Shown piece after piece: positions 8,585-17,595 of a stretch of DNA of 64,000 bases; within the stretch, counting starts at the first letter, position 1; every line of letters starts with the position of its first letter. The position numbers and the translations under genes are program-made. Origin of the DNA: Burkholderia sp. BCC1644 (lineage in GTDB: Bacteria > Pseudomonadota > Gammaproteobacteria > Burkholderiales > Burkholderiaceae); assembly GCF_902833225.1 (NCBI RefSeq), contig NZ_CADFEI010000027.1, positions 20,343-84,342 of the forward strand, written 5' to 3'. The notes beneath the pieces are model-generated. The model saw only the letters and a program-made list of their open reading frames with translations. It was not told where the DNA came from and did not search any database.

Positions 8585-10249
8585 TCAGGCAGGCTTCTTC
8601 TTGACGCCGCCCAGCTTGCGCGTGATGTAGTACTGCTGCGCGATCGACAGCACGTTGTTCACGACGTAGTACAGCACGAGGCCGGCCGGGAAGAAGAAGA
8701 ACATCACCGAGAATGCGATCGGCATGAACTTCATCATCTTCGCCTGGACGGGGTCCGGCGGCGTCGGGTTCAGGCTCGTCTGCACGAACATCGACACGGC
8801 CATCAGCACCGGCAGGATGAAGAACGGATCGCGCTGCGACAGGTCGTGAATCCACAGAATCCACGGCGCGCCGCGCATTTCGACCGAAGCGAGCAGCACC
8901 CAGTACAGCGAGATGAACACCGGGATCTGGATCACGACCGGCAGGCAGCCGCCGAACGGATTGACCTTCTCGGTCTTGTACAGCTCCATCAGCGCGGCGT
9001 TCATCTTCTGCGGATCGCTCTTGAAGCGTTCGCGCAGCGCCTGCATGCGCGGCGTGATTTCCTTCATCCGCGCCATCGACTTGTAGCTTGCAGCCGACAG
9101 CGGGAAGAACACGGCCTTGATCAGGACCGTCAGCAGCACGATCGCCCAGCCCCAGTTACCGACGACGCCGTGGATCTTCTCGAGCAGCCAGAACAGCGGC
9201 TTCGCGATGATCGTCACCCAGCCGTAGTCCTTCACGAGCTCCAGGCCCGGCGCGATGCCTTCGAGCATGCGCTCTTCTTCCGGACCGGCGAACAGGCGTG
9301 CCTGCACGTCGGCCGACTGGCCCGGCGCAATCGCGGCGACCGGCTGCTTCACGCCGACGCGGTACAGCGTCGGATCGATCTTCTCGGCGTAGATGTCGCG
9401 CTTCACGCCCTGCTGCGGAATCCAGGCCGACGCGAAGTAGTGCTGCACCATCGCGACCCAGCCGTTGTCGGCGGAATTCACGAAGTCGGCCTTGTTCTTG
9501 TCGAGGTCGCTGAAGTTGATCTTCTGGAAGTGCTTCGCGTCCGTGTAGACCGCCGGCCCGAGGAACGTGTGCGAGAACATCGGCGTTTCGACGGCCGTGT
9601 TGTCGCGGACGAGCTCCATGTAGACCGTCGGCGTGACAGGCGCCGTGCCGACGTTGTCGATCTTGGTATCGACGCCGATCACGTAGCTGCCGCGCGTGAA
9701 CGTGTAGGTCTTCACGACCTTCACGCCGCCCTTCACCGGCGACTCGAACGACAGCTTCAGCGCGTTCTGGTCACCCGTCAGCGACGTCGAGCCGGGGTTC
9801 AGCTGCGTGTAGACGTCGTTGTGGTTCGGGAAATCGCCGCCGAGCAGGCCCGTGCGTGCGAGATACGTGTGGCCGGCCGTGTGGTCGAACAGCGTGATGT
9901 ACAGGTCGGGCTGCTTGCCGTCGCCCTGCTTCTTCAGCGTCAGCTTCGCGAGCGTGCCGCCGCGCGTGTCGATTTCGCCGTCGTACACGTCGGTCGAGAA
10001 CTTCACGAGCTGCGCCTGGGCGGCCGGAGCAGTGGTCGACGGTGCGGTGCCTGCTGCGGCAGCAGGCACTTCACCTGCGGTCGTCGTCGCGCCCGTGCCC
10101 GATGCGCCGCCGGCAGCGGCCGCGGGGGTCGTCTGCGTGGCGCTCGGGAAGAACATCGACGGGCGTCCATGGGACCGCTGCCAGTTGTCGTACAGCATGA
10201 CAGCTGACATGAAGAAGATCACCCATAGGACGGTGCGTTTGATATCCAT
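8585..10249 (-). CDS. yidC: Membrane protein insertase YidC
   Basis: YidC inserts and folds inner-membrane proteins, alone or with SecYEG. The 554-aa product begins MDIKRTVLWVIFFMSAVMLYD, the first membrane helix. A low-complexity Ala/Thr linker and the large periplasmic P1 domain follow (about residues 60-340). The five-helix insertase core has GWAIVLLTVLIKAVFFPL and the family signature PQMNAALMELYKTEKVNPFG. The C-terminus is Lys-rich. It lies directly after yidD, as expected for this conserved cluster. Confidence 0.97.
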   Translation of the reverse strand: MDIKRTVLWVIFFMSAVMLYDNWQRSHGRPSMFFPSATQTTPAAAAGGASGTGATTTAGEVPAAAAGTAPSTTAPAAQAQLVKFSTDVYDGEIDTRGGTLAKLTLKKQGDGKQPDLYITLFDHTAGHTYLARTGLLGGDFPNHNDVYTQLNPGSTSLTGDQNALKLSFESPVKGGVKVVKTYTFTRGSYVIGVDTKIDNVGTAPVTPTVYMELVRDNTAVETPMFSHTFLGPAVYTDAKHFQKINFSDLDKNKADFVNSADNGWVAMVQHYFASAWIPQQGVKRDIYAEKIDPTLYRVGVKQPVAAIAPGQSADVQARLFAGPEEERMLEGIAPGLELVKDYGWVTIIAKPLFWLLEKIHGVVGNWGWAIVLLTVLIKAVFFPLSAASYKSMARMKEITPRMQALRERFKSDPQKMNAALMELYKTEKVNPFGGCLPVVIQIPVFISLYWVLLASVEMRGAPWILWIHDLSQRDPFFILPVLMAVSMFVQTSLNPTPPDPVQAKMMKFMPIAFSVMFFFFPAGLVLYYVVNNVLSIAQQYYITRKLGGVKKKPA

Positions 10250-10257
10250 GCGTTGTC

Positions 10258-10524
10258 TCAGAGTCGATGGGACCGCGCGTCGGCTTCGCCGCTAGCGCGA
10301 GTGTCGGAGTTGGGCGGCGGGACGAGGTCGATGCCGCCCGCGGAAAACGGATGGCATCGGCACACGCGCCTGACGGCGAGATACGTGCCGCGCGCGGCGC
10401 CATGATACTGGATTGCCTCGCGCGCGTAATCCGAACAGGAAGGATAAAAACGGCAACGGTTGCCGAGCATCGGGCTCACGGCAACCTTGTAGAAGCGCAG
10501 CAAGGCGATCAATACCGTTTCCAT
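10258..10524 (-). CDS. yidD: Membrane protein insertion efficiency factor YidD
   Basis: The 88-aa protein has the YidD pattern: LLRFYKVAVSPMLGNRCRF, then YPSCSDYAREAI and CRCHPFSAGGID with conserved cysteines. It is a small peripheral inner-membrane protein that helps YidC-dependent insertion. Eight bases separate its stop from the yidC start, so the two are almost certainly co-transcribed. Confidence 0.95.
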   Translation of the reverse strand: METVLIALLRFYKVAVSPMLGNRCRFYPSCSDYAREAIQYHGAARGTYLAVRRVCRCHPFSAGGIDLVPPPNSDTRASGEADARSHRL

Positions 10525-10599
10525 ACCTTGGGCGGCGCCGAAAGACGCCGCGTCAAAACCGGCCGGGCAGGCGCGAACGCCGCACCGGGCACGGATGCG

Positions 10600-11070
10600 T
10601 CACTCGGACGCGGGCTTCGACGCACGGCGGGCAATTTCCCGGACTGCCCTGTCGAGCAGTTCGCGGATCTCGGCCGCGCACATCGCCGCGAGCGGGGCGG
10701 AAGCCGCGCTCGGCAGCGCTTTCTTGTCGAAGCGCGTGTGCTGCCGCAGCAGCAGGTCGTAACCGGCGAACTCGGTCCGGCGCAGGCGAAACGCATCGCG
10801 CGCCAGCCGCTTCACGAGGTTACGTGTTACTGCACGCGGCGCATACTTCTTGCCGACGACGAGCCCCAGACGCGCGGGCTGGCCGGTCGGCTTGCCGTAG
10901 ATCACGAAGTGCGCGGAGCGCCGCCAGGGGCGCAAACGAAAAACGGATGAAAATTCATCCGTTTTCAGAAGTCGCGCAGCTTTCGGGAAGGCGGCTTTCG
11001 TCTGCGACGGATTCGCACCCGGCTCGACGGTACCTTCCGCAGGACTGCGGACGGCGGACACAGCGCGCAA
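10600..11070 (-). CDS. rnpA: Ribonuclease P protein component
   Basis: RnpA is the protein subunit that assists the RNase P RNA in removing 5' leaders from pre-tRNAs. The core reads FPKAARLLKTDEF and LGLVVGKKYAPRAVTRNLVKRLARD, the conserved RNR-box region. The C-terminal tail is basic. The frame opens with a TTG at 11070, seven bases after rpmH, giving 156 aa with an N-terminal extension of about 27 residues before the conserved start. A later start is possible, since no strong ribosome-binding site decides it. Confidence 0.93.
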   Translation of the reverse strand: MRAVSAVRSPAEGTVEPGANPSQTKAAFPKAARLLKTDEFSSVFRLRPWRRSAHFVIYGKPTGQPARLGLVVGKKYAPRAVTRNLVKRLARDAFRLRRTEFAGYDLLLRQHTRFDKKALPSAASAPLAAMCAAEIRELLDRAVREIARRASKPASE

Positions 11071-11076
11071 CCTGCC

Positions 11077-11211
11077 TTAGATGGCGAGGCGCTTGCGGCC
11101 CTTCGCGCGGCGAGCGTTGATGACCTTGCGGCCACCTGCCGTCTTCATGCGGACACGGAAGCCATGGGTGCGCTTGCGGCGCGTCACGGACGGTTGGTAA
11201 GTACGTTTCAT
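11077..11211 (-). CDS. rpmH: Ribosomal protein bL34
   Basis: The 44-aa product starts [18 protein letters not shown] and ends [11 protein letters not shown], identical in pattern to bacterial L34. It is the first gene of the minus-strand cluster. A good sigma-70-type promoter lies about 115-145 bases upstream at 11327-11355. Confidence 0.98.
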
Positions 11212-11326
11212 GATGTTCTCACTTGTTCGAGAATGTCGAAATTCAGGGGACCGCGTGCCCTTAACCGGAGGCATTCGGGCGAACGCAATCGCCGGGAATA
11301 CAGGATTGGTTTTCGCGGAACCCGTT

Positions 11327-11355
11327 ATTTAAACCGTTTTTCCGTTGACGGTCAA
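11327..11355 (-). promoter_or_regulatory. Predicted sigma-70 promoter of the rpmH cluster
   Basis: Read on the minus strand, TTGACC (11350-11355) and TTAAAT (11327-11332) are spaced by exactly 17 bases. The predicted transcript would have a leader of about 110 nt before rpmH. This is based only on consensus match and spacing. Confidence 0.5.
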
Positions 11356-11421
11356 TACTTTAGGAGTCGATCGCCCGTGCAAGCCCCGAGCGATCCGGCC
11401 CCGCGCCCCACAATCCCGGCC

Positions 11422-11430
11422 TGTGGATAA
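11422..11430 (-). promoter_or_regulatory. DnaA box upstream of dnaA
   Basis: TGTGGATAA is the exact reverse complement of the consensus TTATCCACA. It sits about 26 bp before a TAGAAT (11456-11461) that could be the -10 of a dnaA promoter, a position suited to DnaA autoregulation. It is the only perfect box seen in the rpmH-dnaA gap, so the full oriC cannot be placed with confidence. Confidence 0.6.
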
Positions 11431-11632
11431 CTCGCGCTGTGGCCGCGTTTGGCGGTAGAATCTCGCCTTATCTCCAAGAATCCCGCACGCCGCTTCGGCC
11501 CGCGCCTGCCGCTCCAACACTGTGATGCAGGCGTCCGAGGCACGCTCGCACGACCGCTTCGGGCCTTGTTGCGCGACCGCGACAAGGGCGCCGGCGAGCC
11601 GCGCTGTGCACGCAAAAAACGACAGTTACTTG

Positions 11633-13216
11633 ATGAACGATTTCTGGCAACACTGTTCCGCACTGCTGGAGCGCGAGTTGACGCCCCAACAGTACGTGAC
11701 GTGGATCAAACCCCTGGCCCCGGTGGCCTTCGATGCGTCGGCGAACACGCTGTCCATCGCCGCGCCGAACCGTTTCAAGCTGGACTGGGTCAAGAGCCAG
11801 TTTTCGGGCCGGATCTCCGATCTGGCCCGCGATTTCTGGAATGCGCCGATCGAAGTCCAGTTCGTCCTCGATCCGAAAGCAGGCATGCGCAGCGCCGCAC
11901 CCGCGCCCGGCGCCTCGCCGGCTGCCCCGCGCGCGCCGCTGGCCCCGAGCGGCCCGGCCGCGACGGTCGCCGCAATCGCCGCCAACCTCGCCGCGAATGC
12001 CGCTGCTGCGCCCGCCGCGCCGGCCAATGTGCCGATGACGCCGTCGGCGGCCGCCGCGCACCACCTGAACGCCGACGACGCCGACATCGACCTGCCGAGC
12101 CTGCCCGCGCACGAAGCAGCCGCCGGCCGCCGTACGTGGCGACCGGGCTCGGGCGCCGCGCCCGCCGCCGGCGGTGAAGCCGATTCGATGTACGAACGCT
12201 CGAAGCTGAACCCCGTGCTCACGTTCGACAACTTCGTGACCGGCAAGGCGAACCAGCTCGCGCGCGCCGCCGCGATCCAGGTCGCGGACAACCCGGGCAT
12301 TTCGTACAACCCGCTGTTCCTGTACGGCGGCGTCGGCCTCGGCAAGACCCACCTGATCCACGCGATTGGCAACCAGTTGCTGCTCGACAAGGCCGGCGCG
12401 CGGATCCGCTACATCCATGCGGAACAGTACGTGTCGGACGTGGTGAAGGCGTACCAGCGCAAGGCGTTCGACGACTTCAAGCGCTACTACCACTCGCTCG
12501 ACCTGCTGCTGATCGACGATATTCAGTTCTTCTCCGGCAAGTCGCGCACGCAAGAGGAATTCTTCTACGCGTTCGAGGCACTGGTCGCGAACAAGGCGCA
12601 GGTGATCATCACCAGCGACACGTATCCGAAGGAAATCTCGGGCATCGACGATCGCCTGATCTCGCGCTTCGACTCCGGCCTCACCGTCGCAATCGAGCCG
12701 CCCGAGCTGGAAATGCGCGTCGCGATCCTGATGCGCAAGGCGCAGTCGGAAGGCGTGAACCTGTCGGAAGACGTCGCGTTCTTCGTCGCGAAGCACCTGC
12801 GCTCCAACGTCCGCGAACTCGAAGGCGCGCTGCGCAAGATCCTCGCGTATTCGAAGTTCCACGGCCGCGAGATCTCGATCGAGCTGACCAAGGAAGCGCT
12901 GAAGGACCTGCTGACCGTGCAGAACCGGCAGATTTCGGTCGAGAACATCCAGAAGACCGTCGCCGACTTCTACAACATCAAGGTCGCCGACATGTATTCG
13001 AAGAAGCGCCCCGCGAACATCGCGCGGCCGCGGCAGATCGCGATGTATCTCGCGAAGGAACTCACGCAGAAGAGCCTGCCGGAAATCGGCGAGCTGTTCG
13101 GCGGGCGCGATCACACCACTGTGCTGCACGCGGTGCGCAAGATCGCCGACGAACGCAGCAAGGACGCGCAGCTCAACCACGAGCTGCACGTGCTGGAACA
13201 GACGCTGAAGGGCTGA
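11633..13216 (+). CDS. dnaA: Chromosomal replication initiator DnaA
   Basis: The 527-aa initiator binds DnaA boxes and melts the origin. Domain I begins MNDFWQHCSALLERELTPQQ. A long, Ala/Pro-rich domain II linker runs from about 85 to 185 and makes the protein longer than the E. coli one (467 aa). The AAA+ domain III has Walker A YGGVGLGKTHL and Walker B LLLIDDIQFF. Domain IV ends with the box-recognition motif GGRDHTTVLHA. The ATG at 11633 matches the family start; the earlier in-frame start adds an unrelated leader. dnaN follows 168 bp downstream. Confidence 0.97.
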   Translation: MNDFWQHCSALLERELTPQQYVTWIKPLAPVAFDASANTLSIAAPNRFKLDWVKSQFSGRISDLARDFWNAPIEVQFVLDPKAGMRSAAPAPGASPAAPRAPLAPSGPAATVAAIAANLAANAAAAPAAPANVPMTPSAAAAHHLNADDADIDLPSLPAHEAAAGRRTWRPGSGAAPAAGGEADSMYERSKLNPVLTFDNFVTGKANQLARAAAIQVADNPGISYNPLFLYGGVGLGKTHLIHAIGNQLLLDKAGARIRYIHAEQYVSDVVKAYQRKAFDDFKRYYHSLDLLLIDDIQFFSGKSRTQEEFFYAFEALVANKAQVIITSDTYPKEISGIDDRLISRFDSGLTVAIEPPELEMRVAILMRKAQSEGVNLSEDVAFFVAKHLRSNVRELEGALRKILAYSKFHGREISIELTKEALKDLLTVQNRQISVENIQKTVADFYNIKVADMYSKKRPANIARPRQIAMYLAKELTQKSLPEIGELFGGRDHTTVLHAVRKIADERSKDAQLNHELHVLEQTLKG

Positions 13217-13384
13217 GCGCGCGGCGCGCTTGATAATTCGGCCTCCGCCCCAATTTAAGGGGGGCGGTTCGGTTTTGAGGCACAATACTGGTTTGACCGC
13301 CCCGGTGGTGGCGGGCCAAGAGCCCGGCCGGCGGGGCGCTGCGAGGCTGCTGCGCTGCAGGCCGTTACTCAACGAAGGAACTCT

Positions 13385-14491
13385 ATGCAACTGGTCAAGA
13401 CCGAACGAGACACCCTCCTCAGGCCGCTGCAAACGGTCAGCGGCATCGTCGAACGCCGCCATACGTTGCCGATCCTCGCCAACCTGCTGATCACCAAGAA
13501 CGGCCCGGACGTTTCGTTCCTGTCGACCGACCTGGAGCTGCAGATCACCACGCGCGCCGATTTCGGCGTCGGCGGCGACCAGGTCGCGACCACCGTCGCG
13601 GCGCGCAAGCTGCTCGACATCCTGCGCGCGATGCCTGACGGCCAGGTCACGCTGTCGCTCGCCGACAAGCGCCTCACCGTTCAATCGGGCAAGAGCCGTT
13701 TCGCACTCCAGACGCTGGCGGCCGACGAGTTCCCGACCGTCGCGCAGGCGAAGGATTTCGGCGCGACCCTGACCGTCCCGCAGAAGTCGTTCCGCCAGCT
13801 GCTCGGCATGGTCCACTTCGCGATGGCGCAGCAGGACATCCGCTACTACCTGAACGGCATGCTGCTCGTCGTCGACGGCGACCAGCTGATGGCCGTGGCC
13901 ACCGACGGCCACCGCCTCGCGTTCTCGTCGATGAAGCTCGAAGGCGGCACGTTCGGCCGCCAGGAAGTCATCGTGCCGCGCAAGACGATTCTCGAGCTGC
14001 AACGCCTGCTCGAAGACATCGACGACACCGTCACCATCGACATCGCGCAAACCCAGGCCAAGTTCACGTTCGGCCAGGTCGAGCTCGTGTCGAAACTCGT
14101 CGAGGGCAAGTTCCCCGACTTCCAGCGCGTGATCCCGAAGGCGCACAAGAACACGTTCGAGATCGGCCGTGAAGAACTGCAGCGTTCGCTGCAGCGCGCG
14201 GCCATCCTGACCTCGGACAAGTTCAAGGGCGTGCGCTGCATCATCGCGCCGGGCCAGCTGAAGATCATGTCGACCAACGCCGATCAGGAAGAGGCGCAGG
14301 AAGAACTGGAAATCGCCTACCAGGGCGATACCGTCGACATCGGCTTCAACGTCACGTATCTGCTCGACGTGCTCGCGAACCTGAAGGTCGACACCGTGCA
14401 GGTGAGCCTCGGCGACGCCAGCTCGAGCGCGCTGATCACCGTGCCCGAGAACGAAGAGTTCAAGTATGTCGTGATGCCGATGCGCATCTGA
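13385..14491 (+). CDS. dnaN: DNA polymerase III beta subunit (sliding clamp)
   Basis: The 368-aa protein forms the dimeric ring that tethers the replicative polymerase to DNA. It starts MQLVKTERDTLLRPLQTVSG with the conserved ERRHTLPILANLL and has the three tandem clamp folds. It ends in VVMPMRI, the usual C-terminus (MPMR.) that forms part of the partner-binding pocket. A ribosome-binding AAGGAA lies before the ATG. Confidence 0.97.
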   Translation: MQLVKTERDTLLRPLQTVSGIVERRHTLPILANLLITKNGPDVSFLSTDLELQITTRADFGVGGDQVATTVAARKLLDILRAMPDGQVTLSLADKRLTVQSGKSRFALQTLAADEFPTVAQAKDFGATLTVPQKSFRQLLGMVHFAMAQQDIRYYLNGMLLVVDGDQLMAVATDGHRLAFSSMKLEGGTFGRQEVIVPRKTILELQRLLEDIDDTVTIDIAQTQAKFTFGQVELVSKLVEGKFPDFQRVIPKAHKNTFEIGREELQRSLQRAAILTSDKFKGVRCIIAPGQLKIMSTNADQEEAQEELEIAYQGDTVDIGFNVTYLLDVLANLKVDTVQVSLGDASSSALITVPENEEFKYVVMPMRI

Positions 14492-14517
14492 CGCGCACGA
14501 CATCAAGACACACACCA

Positions 14518-14545
14518 GGGGGCGGCAAGCCCCTTTGGCGTTTTT
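14518..14545 (+). terminator. Weak hairpin after dnaN
   Basis: GGGGGC and GCCCCT flank a 5-nt loop and are followed a few bases later by TTTTT. The stem is short, so readthrough into gyrB is likely. Confidence 0.4.
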
Positions 14546-14684
14546 ATGGCGAACCGACAACCCGTCCTTTCGGTGCCTGACCGGCACCGTGGACGAGCCA
14601 GGAAACTGGAGCGGCCCGGCGATTTCTCTCGCTGAAACGCACCGCGCCGCCACTAGAGTGGCCTCGCAGAACCGGAAGATATCC

Positions 14685-17159
14685 ATGAGTGAACAGCACA
14701 ATTCGCAACCCGATAACAGCAGCTACGGCGCCTCGTCGATCCAGATCCTCGAAGGTCTGGAAGCGGTGCGCAAGCGCCCCGGGATGTACATCGGCGACAC
14801 GTCGGACGGCACCGGTCTGCATCACCTCGTGTTCGAGGTGCTCGACAACTCGATCGACGAAGCGCTGGCCGGGTACTGCAACGACATCCACGTGACGATT
14901 CACGCCGACAACTCGATTTCCGTGACCGACAACGGCCGCGGGATTCCGACCGACGTGAAGATGAACGACAAGCACGAGCCGAAGCGCAGCGCGGCTGAAA
15001 TCGTGATGACCGAGCTGCACGCCGGCGGCAAGTTCGACCAGAACAGCTACAAGGTGTCGGGCGGCCTGCACGGCGTGGGCGTGTCGTGCGTGAACGCGCT
15101 GTCGAGCTGGCTGCGCCTCACCGTGCGCCGCGACGGCAAGAAGCGGTTCATGGAGTTCCACCGCGGCGTCGCGCAGGATCGCGTGCTCGAGACGGTGGAC
15201 GGCGTGGAAGTGTCGCCGATGCTCGTGACGGGTGACACCGAGAACCGCGGCACCGAAGTGCACTTCATGGCCGATCCGACCATTTTCGGCACGGTCGAGT
15301 ATCACTACGACATCCTCGCGAAGCGGATGCGTGAACTCTCGTTCCTGAACAACGGTGTGCGGATTCGTTTGACCGACCTGCGCTCGGGCAAGGAAGACGA
15401 TTTCGCGTTCGCCGGCGGTGTGAAGGGCTTCGTCGAATACATCAACAAGACGAAGACCAACCTGCACCCGACGATTTTCTTCGCCACCGGCGAGAAGGAC
15501 GGCGTGGGCGTCGAAGTCGCGATGCAGTGGAACGACAGCTACAACGAAAACGTGCTGTGCTTCACGAACAACATTCCGCAGCGCGACGGCGGCACGCACC
15601 TGACCGGCCTGCGGGCCGCGATGACGCGCGTCATCAACAAGTACATCACCGACAACGAAATCGCGAAGAAGGCGAAGGTCGAGACGACCGGCGACGACAT
15701 GCGCGAAGGGCTGTCGTGCGTGCTTTCCGTGAAGGTGCCGGAGCCGAAGTTCAGCTCGCAGACGAAGGACAAGCTGGTTTCGTCGGAAGTGCGCGCGCCG
15801 GTTGAAGAAGTCGTGGCGAAGGCGCTGGAAGAGTTCCTGCTCGAAACGCCGATCGACGCGAAGATCATCTGCGGGAAGATTGTTGAAGCCGCTCGCGCGC
15901 GGGATGCTGCGCGGAAGGCGCGTGAGATGACGCGCCGTAAGGGCGTGCTCGACGGCGTCGGCCTGCCGGGCAAGCTCGCGGACTGCCAGGAGAAAGACCC
16001 GGCGAAGTGCGAAATCTACATCGTCGAGGGTGACTCGGCAGGTGGGTCGGCCAAGCAAGGGCGTGATCGGAAGTTCCAGGCGATCCTGCCGCTGCGCGGC
16101 AAGGTGCTGAACGTCGAGAAGGCGCGCTACGACAAGCTGCTGTCGTCGGAGCAGATCGTCACGCTCGTGACCGCGCTTGGGTGCGGCATCGGCAAGGAAG
16201 ACTACAACCTCGACAAGCTGCGCTATCACCGCATCATCATCATGACCGACGCGGACGTCGACGGTGCGCACATCCGGACGCTGCTGCTCACGTTCCTGTA
16301 TCGCCAGATGCCGGACATGATCGAGCGCGGGTACGTGTATATCGCGCAGCCGCCGCTTTACAAGATCAAGGCGGGCAAGGACGAGCGGTATCTGAAGGAT
16401 GACGTGGAGCTCAACGCGCACATGCTGCGGTTGGCGCTGCAAGGGTCGGAGCTGGTGCCGGGTGAGAATGCGGCGGCGATTTCGGGCGATGCGCTTGGAG
16501 AGCTGGCGCGGTCGTATCTGCTGTCGAAGAGCGTGATCGAGCGGTTGAGCCGGTTGTATGACCCGGCAGCGCTGGAAGCGGTCATGGACGGCGTGGTGAT
16601 CGACCTCTCCAATGAGGCTTCGACCGAGGCTTCGGCGAAGGCGCTGCACGCTGCGTTGCATGACGAAGCGCTCAAGAACGAAGTGCGTGTTGTGCCTTCG
16701 TATGACCCGGTTCGCGAACAGCGGTCGCTGCATGTCGAACGTACCCATCACGGCAACGTGCGGGTTTCGGTCATCGACCAGGAGTTCCAGCACACGGCCG
16801 ATTATCAGCAGCTCGTGACCACCGCGAATACGTTCAAGGGGCTCATCGGGGAAGGCGCGGTCATCAAGCGCGGTGAGCGCAACATGGTCGTGGCGGACTT
16901 CAAGAGCGCGATGAAGTGGCTGCTGGCGGATGCGGAGCGGAACGTTTCGAAGCAGCGGTATAAGGGGCTGGGGGAAATGAACCCCGGGCAGCTGTGGGAA
17001 ACGACGATGGATCCGACGGTGCGGCGGTTGCTGCGTGTGCAGATCGAGGATGCTATTGCCGCGGACGGGATCTTTACTACCCTCATGGGGGATGATGTCG
17101 AGCCGCGGCGGGCGTTTATTGAGTCGAATGCGTTGCGGGCGGGGAATATTGACGTTTGA
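14685..17159 (+). CDS. gyrB: DNA gyrase subunit B
   Basis: GyrB is the ATPase subunit that drives negative supercoiling. The 824-aa product has the GHKL ATPase domain (YGASSIQILEGLEAVRKRPG, then DNSIDEALAG and GGLHGVGVSCVN), the transducer, and the Toprim domain (IVEGDSAGGSAKQGRD and DADVDGAHI). The C-terminus is the GyrA-binding region. The ATG at 14685 has GGAAG upstream. From about 16,370 to the end the synonymous codon choice shifts from CGC/GGC toward CGG/GGG/TTG. The gene's 3' end is the target of the Tn7-like insertion, whose left terminus begins 13 bp after the stop. Confidence 0.97.
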   Translation: MSEQHNSQPDNSSYGASSIQILEGLEAVRKRPGMYIGDTSDGTGLHHLVFEVLDNSIDEALAGYCNDIHVTIHADNSISVTDNGRGIPTDVKMNDKHEPKRSAAEIVMTELHAGGKFDQNSYKVSGGLHGVGVSCVNALSSWLRLTVRRDGKKRFMEFHRGVAQDRVLETVDGVEVSPMLVTGDTENRGTEVHFMADPTIFGTVEYHYDILAKRMRELSFLNNGVRIRLTDLRSGKEDDFAFAGGVKGFVEYINKTKTNLHPTIFFATGEKDGVGVEVAMQWNDSYNENVLCFTNNIPQRDGGTHLTGLRAAMTRVINKYITDNEIAKKAKVETTGDDMREGLSCVLSVKVPEPKFSSQTKDKLVSSEVRAPVEEVVAKALEEFLLETPIDAKIICGKIVEAARARDAARKAREMTRRKGVLDGVGLPGKLADCQEKDPAKCEIYIVEGDSAGGSAKQGRDRKFQAILPLRGKVLNVEKARYDKLLSSEQIVTLVTALGCGIGKEDYNLDKLRYHRIIIMTDADVDGAHIRTLLLTFLYRQMPDMIERGYVYIAQPPLYKIKAGKDERYLKDDVELNAHMLRLALQGSELVPGENAAAISGDALGELARSYLLSKSVIERLSRLYDPAALEAVMDGVVIDLSNEASTEASAKALHAALHDEALKNEVRVVPSYDPVREQRSLHVERTHHGNVRVSVIDQEFQHTADYQQLVTTANTFKGLIGEGAVIKRGERNMVVADFKSAMKWLLADAERNVSKQRYKGLGEMNPGQLWETTMDPTVRRLLRVQIEDAIAADGIFTTLMGDDVEPRRAFIESNALRAGNIDV

Positions 17160-17167
17160 TCCGGGCA

Positions 17168-17172
17168 ACTAC
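17168..17172. repeat. Target-site duplication, left copy (ACTAC)
   Basis: ACTAC directly precedes the left terminus CGTAGGGCG. The identical five bases follow the right terminus at 63179-63183. Five bases is the duplication length of Tn7 and its relatives. Confidence 0.85.
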
Positions 17173-17242
17173 CGTAGGGCGCCAGAGTACGTGCGACTGG
17201 CGCCACAGTTTTGCGACTGGGTGACCAGGTTGATGCGTTTGG
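17173..17242 (+). repeat. Transposon left end with three transposase-binding-site repeats
   Basis: After the terminus CGTAGGGCG (17173-17181) come AGTACGTGCGACTGG (17186-17200), CAGTTTTGCGACTGG (17206-17220) and a weaker CAGGTTGATGCGTTTGG (17226-17242). Their TGCG cores are 20 and 22 bases apart, which is two helical turns. By analogy to Tn7 these are TnsB sites. Confidence 0.8.
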
Positions 17243-17595
17243 CCTACCACCGCCAAGCAGTCGTCATCCGGGACCTTGGCGAGCTCACCTAACCGGCAGC
17301 AAGCGACTTGCGACGCCAATGGTTAATAGGGGTATTTCCGTAGGGACGGAATCGAAATGTGTCACGATTACCGACAAGTCGCTTAGCAAATTGGAAGCCG
17401 AGTAACTCTCATAGTTGCTCGGCTTTTTTTGTGCAGAAACTCGCCTCAATGGAGCACCTGACCACTGTGCTATTGCGGACCAAACTCCCCTGAGGGCTTA
17501 AACAGTCTATTACTGAGGACCAGGCAGATGTCCCGTGCACCGACTGTCCACGGGATTTTGGTTTGATCCGATCTAAAACACTGAGTGATCCGATC
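17243..17595. other. Non-coding left arm of the transposon
   Basis: This stretch holds possible additional weak binding motifs (AAGCGACTTGCGACG near 17304) and the leader of dptF. It also contains a terminator at 17396-17430. A frame ending at 17405 just before that terminator might be the remnant of an older gene, but too little is left to name it. Confidence 0.5.
17396..17430 (+). terminator. Intrinsic terminator inside the left end
   Basis: AGCCGAGTAACT pairs with AGTTGCTCGGCT (one mismatch) around a 5-nt loop and is followed by seven or more T. It would stop transcription entering from gyrB, insulating the cargo from its host gene. Confidence 0.85.

Noticed and set aside
8528..10207. Plus-strand open frame opposite yidC
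   Set aside because: Arg/His/Leu-rich shadow of yidC without a ribosome-binding site or family signature.
11212..11632. Calling this gap oriC
   Set aside because: Only one perfect DnaA box and no AT-rich unwinding region were seen, so an origin cannot be claimed from the sequence alone.
11468..14701. Very long minus-strand open frame (about 1077 codons) across dnaA-dnaN
   Set aside because: It lies opposite dnaA and dnaN and exists only because GC-rich codons avoid stops on the other strand. It has no recognisable domain.
14544..17168. Minus-strand open frame opposite gyrB
   Set aside because: Shadow of gyrB with His/Arg-rich composition and no conserved pattern.
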